From the NCBI GenBank assembly GCA_963702575.1, contig CAVPCU010000001.1, positions 157,178 through 221,177 on the forward strand: a DNA stretch of 64,000 nt, read 5' to 3'. Positions 10,705 through 20,226 of the stretch are shown here, piece after piece (position 1 is the stretch's first letter; every line of letters starts with the position of its first letter). The position numbers and the translations under genes are program-made. Origin of the DNA: VRUE01 sp963702575 (GTDB lineage: Bacteria; Actinomycetota; Thermoleophilia; Solirubrobacterales; 70-9). Below the pieces are notes generated by a model. That model ran no database searches, was not told the DNA's origin, and saw only the letters and a list, made by a program, of their open reading frames with translations.

Positions 10705-12472
10705 GAAGGTCGCGACGTCGAAGGCGCTGAGCGACGCCTCCGGCTATTCCACCGCCATCGACCAGAGCTCTGCCGGCGGGGAAAAGCTCACCTACTCCTC
10801 CTACCGGGCCGAACCCGAAGGCCCGCCTGCGATCGCCCAGGCGCTCGCCACCCGCGACCCCAAAGCCGGCTGGGGAAACGAAGCGATCGGCCCCCCTCCG
10901 AGCCCGGGCGAGAACCCCTTCAAGGCCTTCTCCGCCGACCTCTGCCACGGCTGGCTCGCCTCCGCGGCCGAACCGCCCCTGGCCCCCGGCGCCCCAGCCG
11001 GCTACCAGGAGCTCTTCCGCCGCGAAGGCTGCGGCAAAGAAAGCTACGAAACGCTGCTCGCGGCCACCCCCAGCGTCCCCGCCGAACAGTTCAGCCCCGA
11101 GCTGCAGGGCGCCTCGAGCACCGGCGCCGACGCGATCGCGCGGGTAAAGGACAAGCTCACCGCCAACGCGACGAGCGGCTTCTGGCAGGCCTACTACGCT
11201 GCCGAAGGCGCCCTGCACCTGCTCTGCGTCCTCCCCACCGGCCTCGCCGACGCCGCCAACTGCTCGGGCGGCACCGGCAGCGAAGCCCTCCAGCTGGCGC
11301 CGAGCTCCCTGCACCGCACCTCGAGCGTCACGGGCGCCCTCTCGGCCGACGGCACCAAGGCCTACTGGACCGACTCGGGGGCAACCAACGCCTCCGGCCC
11401 CGGCCACCTCTACCTGCGCCTCAACCCCGCAGCGCCCGAAAGCGCGACCAAAGACAAAAAAGGCAACTGCGTCCCCGAAGCGGGGAAGGCCTGCACGGTC
11501 GCGGTCTCCGAAATCAAAACCAAACTCGCCTCCGAATTCCTCGGTGCCAGCCCGAGCGGGGAAAAAGCCCTCTTCCGCGTCACCGAAGGGACGCTGCTGG
11601 GCAACCTCTACCTCTTCACCCTCAGCGGCACCAGCACGGCGGTCAAACTCGCCGGCAAGACCCTCGGCGTCGCCGGGCGAAGCGAAGACCTCTCGCGAAT
11701 CTACTTCGTCTCCGAAGAAGTTCTTACCGGCACGACCGGCGCCACCGAAGGGCGGCCCAACCTCTACCTCGACAACGAAGGGGCCTTCTCCTTCCTCGCC
11801 ACGCTCTCTCCCGCAGACGTCCTCGCGCACGCGATCTCCGACGTCTCCCCCGAACCGGTCGATCACGCCGCCCGCGCGAGCGCCGACGGCAAATCCCTCG
11901 CCTTCCTCTCCAGCGCCCGCCTCACCGGCTATGACAACGCCGACCAGGAATCGGGCCAACCCGACGCCGAGGTCTTCCTCTACCGGGTCGGCTCGGCGGG
12001 ACCGGTCTGCGTCTCCTGCAGCCCCGCCGGCGCGCGGCCTGCAGGGCGGGTCTTGATTGCCCCCGGGGGCTCGGGCGAATTGCCGAGCGCCGCCTCGATC
12101 CCGCTCCCCGCCACCGACCTCTACGCCCCCCGCGCCCTCTCGACCGACGGCAAGCGCCTCTTCTTTAACTCCTATGACGCCCTCCTGCCCCGCGACGCCA
12201 ACGGCAAAGAGGACGTCTATGAGTGGGAGAGCGCTGCCGGCAAGGCAGAATGCGAAGGAAAGGGCGCCGAAGCCTACGTCTCCTCCGCGGGGGGCTGCCT
12301 CGGGCTCCTCTCCTCCGGCGAAGCCTCCGAAGACGCCGAATTCCGAGACGCCGACCCCTCCGGCGAAAACGTCTTCTTCACGACCGACCAGGGACTGGTC
12401 GGAGCGGACGAAGGCGAAGAAGCCGACATCTACGACGCCCGCGTCAACGGCGGCTTCGCCTCGGTATCCAAA

Positions 12473-13607
12473 CCGAAGTTCAAGCTCACGGTCTCCAAGT
12501 CGGGAACGGGCTCAGGCACCGTGACGAGTTCCCCTTCGGGCATCAACTGCGGCAGCGGGGCGGGCTGCGAAGCCGAATTCGAAGAAGGGGTCGAAGTCAC
12601 GCTCAACCAGGCGCCTGCCTCGGGCTCCGAATTCAAAGAATGGACCGGCGCCTGCTCGGGCTCGGGGACCTGCAAGGTGACGATGAGCGCAGCGAAGAGC
12701 GTCGGCGCCGTCTTCAACCTCATCCCCCGCACGCTCTCGATAACCAAAGCGGGAACCGGCACGGGCGAAGTCAAATGCAAGGTCGGCGCCGGCTCCGCGG
12801 AACCCTGCGCCGCCTCCTATCCCAACGGCACCGCGCTGAAACTCGAAGCGACCGCCAACCCCGGCTCGACCTTCGCCGGCTTCAGCGCCGGCACCGGCTC
12901 GGCGGCGAGCTGCTCGACCAGCCCCTGCGCCTTCACGATCGAAGCCAACAGCACCGTCACGGCGACCTTCAACGTCACCGCCAAACCGAAGTTCAAGCTG
13001 ACCGTCTCCAAGCCGGGCACCGGCAGCGGCACGGTCACCTCGACCCCCGCCGCGATCAACTGCGGCACGGGCGCGGGCTGTGAAGCCGAATTCGAAGAAG
13101 GGGTCGAAGTCACCCTCAACCAGTCGCCTGCCGCCGGCTCTGAATTCAAAGAATGGACCGGCGCCTGCACGGGCTCGGGGACCTGCAAGGTGACGATGAG
13201 CGCAGCGAAGAGCGTCGGCGCCGTCTTCAACCTCATCCCCCGCACGCTCTCGATAACCAAGACCGGCACCGGCAGCGGCGAAGTCAAATGCAAGGTCGGC
13301 GCCGGCTCCGCGGAACCCTGCGCCGCCTCCTATCCCAACGGCACCGCGCTGAAACTCGAAGCGACCGCCAACCCCGGCTCGACCTTCGCCGGCTTCAGCG
13401 CCGGCACCGGCTCGGCGGCGAGCTGCTCGACCAGCCCCTGCGCCTTCACGATCGAAGCCAACAGCACCGTCACGGCGACCTTCAACGTCACCGCCAAACC
13501 GAAGTTCAAGCTGACCGTCTCCAAGCCGGGCACCGGCAGCGGCACGGTCACCTCGACCCCCGCCGCGATCAACTGCGGCAGCGGCCCGGGCTGCGAAGCC
13601 GAATTAA
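12473..13607 (+). repeat. 513-bp tandem repeat, two full copies and a partial third
   Basis: The segment beginning CCGAAGTTCAAGCT recurs at 12473, 12986 and 13499, exactly 513 bp (171 codons) apart. Each unit encodes two InlB-like modules. The units are nearly identical at the DNA level. The third copy stops after about 36 codons. Unit number is expected to vary between strains and to be collapsed easily in assembly. Confidence 0.85.
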
Positions 13608-13778
13608 GCCAGGGGACGATCTCGGTAAAGATCGTCAGCGCCAGGGCGCTGAGGCTGCTGGGCCGCGGTGGGGATCTGAGCGCCCAGCTGGTCGGGACCT
13701 CGGTCCAGTCGCGGAGCGTGAGGCTTGTGGGGCCTCGGGTCAGGCGCCACCGCGGTTAGCCGACCCCTTTCGATACAG

Positions 13779-13998
13779 AGCTGAGACAGAAGATTTACAG
13801 AGAGCGCACCACTCGTGCAACGTGTTGTCCTAGAATTCTGGCATCATGTACGGCGTGCGAGAGAGCTGGACGGACGAGCGACTGGACGACTTTCGGGGCG
13901 AGGTCAACAGGCGCTTCGACAAATTCGAAGGCGAGGTCGACCGCCGGTTCGACAAATTCGAGGGCGAGGTCGACCGCCGGTTCGACAAATTCGAAGGC
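13779..13998 (+). repeat. Direct repeat, promoter plus 5' coding, copy 1
   Basis: It matches 15074-15293 (constant offset 1295). The repeat includes about 67 bp of upstream DNA with the -10 box and the first ~50 codons of a coiled-coil miniprotein. Together the copies frame an XRE/nucleotidyltransferase module. Confidence 0.8.
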
Positions 13999-14181
13999 GA
14001 TGTCGACCGTCGGTTCGACGGGGTCGACCAGCGCTTCGACAAAGTCGACCACGAACTGCACCGGATAAACGATCGGCTCGACGGACTGCATCGCCTGATG
14101 ATCCAGTTTGGGGGCGTGGTAGCCGGGGGCATGTTCGTCATGTTCGCCGCTCTGATTGGCTTGGTTGCCACCCAACTCTGA
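13846..14181 (+). CDS. Coiled-coil, C-terminally anchored miniprotein (copy 1)
   Basis: 111 residues, no recognised family. After a conserved N-terminus (ESWTDERLDDFRGEV) it has about five 11-residue repeats of the form RRFDKFEGEVD (residues about 19-65). These are encoded by a 33-bp DNA repeat and predict a hendecad coiled coil. It ends in one hydrophobic helix (about residues 88-110), suggesting tail anchoring in the membrane. TAGAAT at 13831-13836 lies 9 bases before ATG with no ribosome binding site, so the mRNA is probably leaderless. A paralogue lies at 15141. The role may be scaffolding or membrane sensing, which is inference only. Confidence 0.7.
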   Translation: MYGVRESWTDERLDDFRGEVNRRFDKFEGEVDRRFDKFEGEVDRRFDKFEGDVDRRFDGVDQRFDKVDHELHRINDRLDGLHRLMIQFGGVVAGGMFVMFAALIGLVATQL

Positions 14182-14246
14182 ATCCGGCCCCAAGAGGCAT
14201 CTTCCGCCTCTAGAGCAGACAATCACATATTTGTCATAATATCTGG

Positions 14247-14573
14247 GTGACCCCAGGTCGGCTCATCCGCGACGCGCGCAGGCGCCACGGCCTCAGCCAG
14301 CAGCGCCTCGCGCGGCGGGTGGGAAGCCACCAGTCGGCGATCAGCCGGCTGGAGGCCGACGAGGTGTCTCCCAGCATCGAGACCCTCGAGCTGCTGCTGG
14401 GAGCGATGGGGGAGCGCCTCGAGCTTGGCTGCGCTCGGGCCGACCGAGACTACGACCCGCTGCGCCGGCGCGAGATGGCCGCTCGCTCGCCGGCCGAGCG
14501 CCTCGCCCTCGGCGCGTCCTGGAACCGCATGGCCGCGCGCCTGGCGCAGGCCGGGCGGAGGGCCCGTGGCTGA
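14247..14573 (+). CDS. XRE-family HTH regulator
   Basis: 108 residues starting at GTG 14247. The N-terminal helix-turn-helix (about residues 4-55) has the typical L-S-Q-Q-x-L-A, S-x-I-S-R-L-E and P-S-I-E-T-L pattern. The C-terminal half is short and Arg/Ala-rich. CATAAT at 14235-14240, 6 bases upstream, suggests a leaderless mRNA. Its last 8 bases overlap the next gene, a nucleotidyltransferase, giving the gene order of a toxin-antitoxin or autoregulated defence pair with this protein as the likely antitoxin/repressor. Confidence 0.75.
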   Translation: MTPGRLIRDARRRHGLSQQRLARRVGSHQSAISRLEADEVSPSIETLELLLGAMGERLELGCARADRDYDPLRRREMAARSPAERLALGASWNRMAARLAQAGRRARG

Positions 14574-15060
14574 GTCGACCGTTCCGCTCGACGCGGAGCG
14601 GATCTTCCGCGCGCTGGACGAGCACGGGGTGGACTACGTTCTGATCGGTGGCCTCGCGGTGCAGACCCATGGCCACGTACGGACCACCAACGACGCCGAC
14701 CTGATGCCCGCGCCGGACCCGGCCAACCTGAAGCGCCTCGCCGCGGCGCTTCGCTCGCTCGGCGCCCGGGTGCTCAATCCGGGCGAGGAGGGCGCGCCGG
14801 TCGACGCGAAGATGCTGCCCCGGGCGACGATCTGGCAATTCGCCACCCGCGACGGTGGCATCGACGTCATGCACGAGGTGCCCGGTGGGCGCCCCTACGC
14901 CGAGCTGAGCGAGAGGGCGCTGCACGTGTGGCTGGGGGACATCGACGTCGCGGTCGTCGACCTGGACGACCTGATCCAGATGAAGCTCGCCCGCGGCCGG
15001 CCCACCGATCTCGCCGACGTCGCCGCGCTGACGGATCCCGAGGGCGAGGCGGCCGAGTGA
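14566..15060 (+). CDS. MNT/AbiEii-like nucleotidyltransferase
   Basis: 164 residues from GTG 14566, a start that overlaps the XRE gene's end by 8 bp. It shows the nucleotidyltransferase core: LIGGLAVQTHG (residues 26-36), then R-T-T-N-D-A-D (39-45) with the paired acidic metal ligands, and a third acidic strand later (I-D-V-M-H). The length fits minimal nucleotidyltransferases of the DUF6036/MNT type. Some such proteins are toxins that modify tRNA or antitoxins that AMPylate a partner, and others have unknown roles. The linked XRE gene supports a two-gene module. Confidence 0.7.
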   Translation: MAESTVPLDAERIFRALDEHGVDYVLIGGLAVQTHGHVRTTNDADLMPAPDPANLKRLAAALRSLGARVLNPGEEGAPVDAKMLPRATIWQFATRDGGIDVMHEVPGGRPYAELSERALHVWLGDIDVAVVDLDDLIQMKLARGRPTDLADVAALTDPEGEAAE

Positions 15061-15073
15061 CCTCTCGGCACGA

Positions 15074-15293
15074 AGCTGAGACAGAAGATTTACGGAGTGC
15101 GCGCCACTCGTGCAACGTGTTGTCCTAGGATTCTGGCATCATGTACGACGTGAGAGAGAGCTGGACGGACGAGCGGCTGGACGACTTTCGAGGCGAGGTC
15201 AACCGACGGTTCGACAAATTCGAAGGCGATGTCGACCGGCGGTTCGACAAGGTGGAACGCGAGATGGACCGCCGTTTCGACAAGGTCGAAGGC
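15074..15293 (+). repeat. Direct repeat, promoter plus 5' coding, copy 2
   Basis: Partner of 13779-13998. The -10 box (TAGGAT, 15126-15131) and its 9-base spacing to ATG 15141 are conserved. Confidence 0.8.
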
Positions 15294-15413
15294 GAGCTGC
15301 ATCGCCTCAACGACGGCTTTGCCGCTCTGAACCGCACGCTGCTGCAGATCGGCGGGGGCGTGATCGCCACCATGATCGCCGGCGCCCTCGGTGTGATCGC
15401 GACCCAGCTCTGA
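15141..15413 (+). CDS. Coiled-coil, C-terminally anchored miniprotein (copy 2)
   Basis: 90 residues, paralogue of the protein at 13846 with the same N-terminus but fewer 11-residue repeats (RRFDKVE type, about residues 19-52). It has a C-terminal hydrophobic helix rich in Gly/Ala/Ile (about residues 66-89) ending ATQL, as in copy 1. The leaderless promoter is identical in layout. The repeat-number difference (33-bp units) shows that the coiled-coil length changes by slippage or unequal recombination. Confidence 0.7.
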   Translation: MYDVRESWTDERLDDFRGEVNRRFDKFEGDVDRRFDKVEREMDRRFDKVEGELHRLNDGFAALNRTLLQIGGGVIATMIAGALGVIATQL

Positions 15414-15464
15414 GTGCAGCCAAGCGTCGGGGGCTGCACGCGGAGCCCGCTCTATCCTTGGCCC

Positions 15465-16016
15465 GTGGAGCGAGATGGGGAGTCGACTTCGCGGCGCTTG
15501 CCGCCCGGCTCCCACGGCATTCCCGCCGAGGTGGTGGCGCGCAACCAGCGCGAACGGCTGGTCGCGGCGATGGCGGAGGTCTGCGCGGAGTCCGGCTACG
15601 CCGGCGCCTCGGCGACGGCGGTGGCGAGGGCGGCCGGCGTCTCCACCGTCACCTTCTACGAGCAGTTCGCCGACAAGCGCGAGTGCCTGCTTGCCGCCCA
15701 CCGCCAGCTCCTCGGGCGGCTGCTCGCCGAGGTCGACCGGGCTCGCGAGGAGGCCGGGCCGGGGGAGAAGGGGCGGGCCGCGCTCGGGGCGATGCTCGCG
15801 CTGCTCGCCGCCGACCCGCCCTCGGCGCGGCTGCTGACGGTCGAGATCCTCGCCGCGGGCCCAGAGGGCGCCAAGCGCCACGACGCCGCGGTCGAGGCCT
15901 TCGCCGAGCGCCTCGAGGTCGAGTGGGTCCCGGCCGCCGGGATCTTGGCGCTGGTCGGCAAACGGGTGATGGCCGGCGAAGCCGACCGCCTGCCCGAGCT
16001 CGCCGGGGAGACTTGA
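15465..16016 (+). CDS. TetR-family transcriptional regulator
   Basis: 183 residues from GTG 15465, chosen because TATCCT (15452-15457) lies 7 bases upstream; an in-frame GTG at 15414 is possible but would abut the previous stop. The N-terminal DNA-binding domain has the TetR pattern: R-x-R-L-V-A-A-M-A-E, then G-Y-A-G-A-S-A-T-A-V-A-R-A-A-G-V-S-T-V-T-F-Y and F-A-D-K-x-E-C-L. The C-terminal half is a helical ligand/dimer domain. The target is unknown. fumC ends 6 bp away on the opposite strand, so there is no operon partner. Confidence 0.8.
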   Translation: MERDGESTSRRLPPGSHGIPAEVVARNQRERLVAAMAEVCAESGYAGASATAVARAAGVSTVTFYEQFADKRECLLAAHRQLLGRLLAEVDRAREEAGPGEKGRAALGAMLALLAADPPSARLLTVEILAAGPEGAKRHDAAVEAFAERLEVEWVPAAGILALVGKRVMAGEADRLPELAGET

Positions 16017-16022
16017 CTCGCC

Positions 16023-17351
<1,329 letters not shown>

Positions 17352-17374
17352 CGAGTTGTGGTCCTGCAGCGTAT

Positions 17375-17845
17375 TCAGCCGCGCGCCGCGCCGGCGTCGT
17401 AGCCGCGCCGGTAGGCGGCTCGGAAGGCCGGCGGGAGCGGCTGGCCGCCGGGGCTGTAGCGGGCGGCGGCGGTGAGGCGGCGGATCAGGTCGGCGTGGAT
17501 GCCCTCGGTTTCCCCGGCGCCGCGCGCGGCCGCGCCGAGCAGGTAGCCGAGCTCGACGTTGGCGGCGCCGCCCGGATGGGCACGCGCGGCAGCGTCCAGC
17601 CTGGTTGCCGCGGTCACCATCGCCGTTCCGACCGTCGCCAGGTCGCCGGCGCTCTGGTTCTGGGCGAGGCAGTCCGAGATCCGCGTCTCCCCGTCGAGCC
17701 TCACTTCCCCGGGCGAATGCCGGAGGGCGTGGAGGTAGGCGCGAGCCCCTTCCAGGCAGGCGACCGGCGTGTGGTCGCCTTGCCCGCCGCAGCCACTCCC
17801 GAGCAGCGCAAGCGCAAGCGAAGCGATCAGGACCGGGCGGCGCAC
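17375..17845 (-). CDS. Small predicted lipoprotein
   Basis: About 156 residues. GTG 17845 is preferred because the ATG at 17854 lies inside the likely -10 box TAGGAT, which is 7 bases from the GTG. A short basic start and hydrophobic stretch end in L-L-G-S-G-C, an acceptable but not ideal lipobox. The mature part is Ala-rich and helical with two further cysteines and no family that I recognise. Unlike other exported proteins here its glutamate codons are mixed GAA/GAG. Confidence 0.6.
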   Translation of the reverse strand: MRRPVLIASLALALLGSGCGGQGDHTPVACLEGARAYLHALRHSPGEVRLDGETRISDCLAQNQSAGDLATVGTAMVTAATRLDAAARAHPGGAANVELGYLLGAAARGAGETEGIHADLIRRLTAAARYSPGGQPLPPAFRAAYRRGYDAGAARG

Positions 17846-17870
17846 CCGCCGCATCCTATGGAGGCGTCGC

Positions 17871-18536
17871 TCAGTCGCCGGGGCCGACGCCGCCGGCCTG
17901 GACGGTCGAGATGCCGCCCACGGGGCCCGGCGGAGTCGTGGCTTCCGGCTTGGCACCGCCTCGGGGCCCTTCCGGCGCCGCCGGCTTCGCCGCTTCGCCG
18001 GACGGGCCCGCCGGGAAGACCTCGACCCATTCGGCGAGCTGGAACATCGGCGCGGCGGCGTGTTCCCAGGAGAGGTGGAGGTGGTTGCCGCAGCCGTGGC
18101 CGGCGTCGCCTTCGTAGCCGACCCAGCGGAAGGGAGGCCGCGGCTGGTTCTGCACCGGCTCGGCCCAGTGGGCGAGGCGGGTGATCGGCGCCCAGCTCGC
18201 GTCGCAGGTGGTGCCGCCGCCGATCGGCACGATGTCGACCGCGAGCCCGTTGTAGTGGTCGGAGTTGCGCACGTGGCATTCGTCGCAGCCGACGTGTTCG
18301 CCGTCGGGCAGCGGCCCGGAGTAGCCGTCGGTGATGAAGATCGGGTAGCGGGCGGCGATCCAGCGCAGGTCGGGGACGATGCGGCTGTCGACCATGTCGC
18401 CGGCTTCGTGGGGCACCGAAGCCGGGATCGGCACGATCCGTCCGGTCGCTTCGACGACCCGGGTCGGGATCGGCGCGGCGCTCGCGCTGGCGGGCAGAAG
18501 CGCGGCGATGGCGAGGAGCGGAAGCAGGCGTCGCAT
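17871..18536 (-). CDS. Secreted M15/hedgehog-like peptidase
   Basis: 221 residues from ATG 18536. A signal peptide (residues 1-21, ending SASA-A) precedes a domain with SDHYNGLAVD (92-101) and a later GNHLHLSW. These match the S-x-H-x-x-G-x-A-x-D and H-x-H zinc-ligand pattern of D-Ala-D-Ala carboxypeptidase/hedgehog-type (M15-like) folds. A peptidoglycan-trimming role outside the membrane is inferred. Conserved Cys pairs (C-D-E-C) suggest disulfides. The C-terminal ~40 residues are Pro/Gly-rich and probably disordered. Glutamates are about 10 GAA to 2 GAG. Confidence 0.65.
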   Translation of the reverse strand: MRRLLPLLAIAALLPASASAAPIPTRVVEATGRIVPIPASVPHEAGDMVDSRIVPDLRWIAARYPIFITDGYSGPLPDGEHVGCDECHVRNSDHYNGLAVDIVPIGGGTTCDASWAPITRLAHWAEPVQNQPRPPFRWVGYEGDAGHGCGNHLHLSWEHAAAPMFQLAEWVEVFPAGPSGEAAKPAAPEGPRGGAKPEATTPPGPVGGISTVQAGGVGPGD

Positions 18537-18600
18537 CACTGTCGCTATCGCCAGCGCCGCCGGACGGCTTGAGCGGCGCAAAGATAGTGTTGCGTTCCCC

Positions 18601-20199
18601 ATGCCCACCGTCCGCGACGCCAGCTTCGACCTCTTCCGCGCCCAGGGCATGACCACGATCTTCGGCAACCCCGGCTCGACCGAGCTGCCGATGCTTGCCG
18701 AGTTCCCCGGCGACTTCCGCTTCGTCCTCGGCCTGCAGGAGGCCGTGGTGGTCGGGATGGCCGATGGCTTCGCCCAGGCCTCGCGCCGGACCGCGATCGC
18801 CAACCTCCATACCGCGCCCGGGGTCGGCAACGCGATGGGGGCGATCTTCAACGCCCAGGCCAACCACACGCCGCTGCTCGTCACCGCCGGCCAGCAGGCG
18901 CGCGCGCAGATGACCCTGCAGGCGAACCTCACCAACCGCGACGCGATCCGCCTCCCCCATCCCTTCGTCAAGTGGGCCTACGAGCCGCCGCGCGCACAGG
19001 ACGTGCCGCTCGCCCTCGCCCACGGCGCCCACCTCGCCTCGCTGCCGCCGCAGGGCCCCGTCTTCGTCTCGGTGCCGATGGACGACTGGGACGCCGAGGT
19101 CGACGAGGCCGACGCGCGCGAGGCGATCGCGCGCAGGGTGAGCGGCCGCGCCGTCGCCTCCCCCGACGCGGTTCGGCGGCTCGCCGACCAGCTCGACTCG
19201 GCCGCGAACCCGGTCCTCGTCGCCGGCCCCGACATCGACGCCAGCGGCGGCTGGGACGCGGCGGTGGCGCTGGCCGAGCGCCAGCGGCTGCCGGTCTGGG
19301 CGACGCCGGCTCCGGGCGGGGGCAAGCTCGGCTTTCCGGAGAACCACCCGAACTTCCGCGGCGTGCTGCCGCCGGCGATCGGCCCGGTCGCGCAGACGCT
19401 CGAGGGCCACGACCTGATCCTGGTGGCCGGCAGCTCGGTCTTCCCCTACTACCCGTACATGCCCGGGCCCCTGCTGCCCGAGGGGGCGACGCTGGTCGCG
19501 ATCACGAGCGACCCCGACGAGGCTGCGCGGGCGCCGATGGGCGACGCGATCGTCGCCGACGTCGGGCTGACCCTGGAGGCGCTTCGCGAGGCGGTGCCCG
19601 AGTCCTCGCGCCCGGCTCCGGAGCCCAACCCCGGGCCGACCGAGATCCCCGCCACCGAGCCGCTCAACTCCTCCACCGTGCACTCGGCCTTGGCCGAGGT
19701 CCTCCCCGAGGACGCGATAATCGTGCTCGAGTCCCCGGCCAGCACGCTGGCGCTGCGCAACCAGCTGCGCCTCTCGCGCCCGGGCAGCTACTTCTTCAGC
19801 GCCGGCGGCGGCCTCGGCTTCGGCCTCGCCGCCTCGGTCGGCGTCCAGCTCGCCCAGCCCGACCGTCCGGTCGTCTGCGTGATCGGCGAGGGCTCGGTCC
19901 AGTACGCGGTCACCGCCTTCTGGACCGCCGCCGCCTACGAGGTCCCGGTCACCTTCCTCGTCATGCGCAACGAGGAGTACGCGATCCTCAAGTGGTTCGC
20001 CGAAGTCGAGTCGGTGACGGGCGCGCCCGGCCTCGACCTGCCGAAGCTCGACGTCGCGGCGGTCGCCGCCGGCTACGGGGTCGAGTCCAGGGTGGCGAAG
20101 GGCCGCGACGAGGTGCGCGACGCGCTCGCCAAGGCGCTCGCCTCCTCCAAGCCCGAGCTGGTCGAAGTCCCGGTCGCCCCGGGCATGTCGCTGTTCTGA
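18601..20199 (+). CDS. mdlC: Benzoylformate decarboxylase-like ThDP enzyme
   Basis: 532 residues, the size of Pseudomonas MdlC (528) and collinear with it as recalled. The thiamine-diphosphate enzyme decarboxylates a 2-oxo acid, benzoylformate in the type enzyme. Ser26 (FGNPGS), Glu47 (LQEA) and His70 (NLHTAPG) of the active site are in place. Two differences stand out. The second catalytic His (281 in Pseudomonas, in FRYHQYDP) aligns with Tyr284 (FPYYPYMP). The metal motif reads GEGS rather than GDGS. Substrate may therefore differ. A FAD/Fe-S 2-hydroxyacid dehydrogenase follows 27 bp downstream and could supply the 2-oxo acid. Confidence 0.75.
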   Translation: MPTVRDASFDLFRAQGMTTIFGNPGSTELPMLAEFPGDFRFVLGLQEAVVVGMADGFAQASRRTAIANLHTAPGVGNAMGAIFNAQANHTPLLVTAGQQARAQMTLQANLTNRDAIRLPHPFVKWAYEPPRAQDVPLALAHGAHLASLPPQGPVFVSVPMDDWDAEVDEADAREAIARRVSGRAVASPDAVRRLADQLDSAANPVLVAGPDIDASGGWDAAVALAERQRLPVWATPAPGGGKLGFPENHPNFRGVLPPAIGPVAQTLEGHDLILVAGSSVFPYYPYMPGPLLPEGATLVAITSDPDEAARAPMGDAIVADVGLTLEALREAVPESSRPAPEPNPGPTEIPATEPLNSSTVHSALAEVLPEDAIIVLESPASTLALRNQLRLSRPGSYFFSAGGGLGFGLAASVGVQLAQPDRPVVCVIGEGSVQYAVTAFWTAAAYEVPVTFLVMRNEEYAILKWFAEVESVTGAPGLDLPKLDVAAVAAGYGVESRVAKGRDEVRDALAKALASSKPELVEVPVAPGMSLF

Positions 20200-20226
20200 G
20201 GGCGCGGGTCTAACGTTGACGTTCCG

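Larger units (their letters stand above)
8823..13759 (+). pseudogene. Secreted NHL/propeller protein with InlB-like tail, two frameshifts
   Basis: Paralogue of the gene at 2047. It starts at GTG 8823 with GGAGGT 6 bases upstream, 4 bp after the previous stop. It has a signal peptide, NHL repeats, a fibronectin-like segment and a second propeller. Instead of the basic tail it ends in tandem InlB-like repeats. One extra base at about 10410 (CTCGACCTCC against CTCACCTCC in the paralogue) and another at about 10722 split it into three frames. Removing both gives one open frame of about 1,645 residues. Both breaks lie in or just past the long repeat, so assembly error is likely. It ends with a truncated third repeat and a short unique basic tail. 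Confidence 0.72.

Noticed and set aside
12468..13607. CRISPR-like regular repeats
   Set aside because: Units are 513 bp, coding and without spacers; they are protein repeats.
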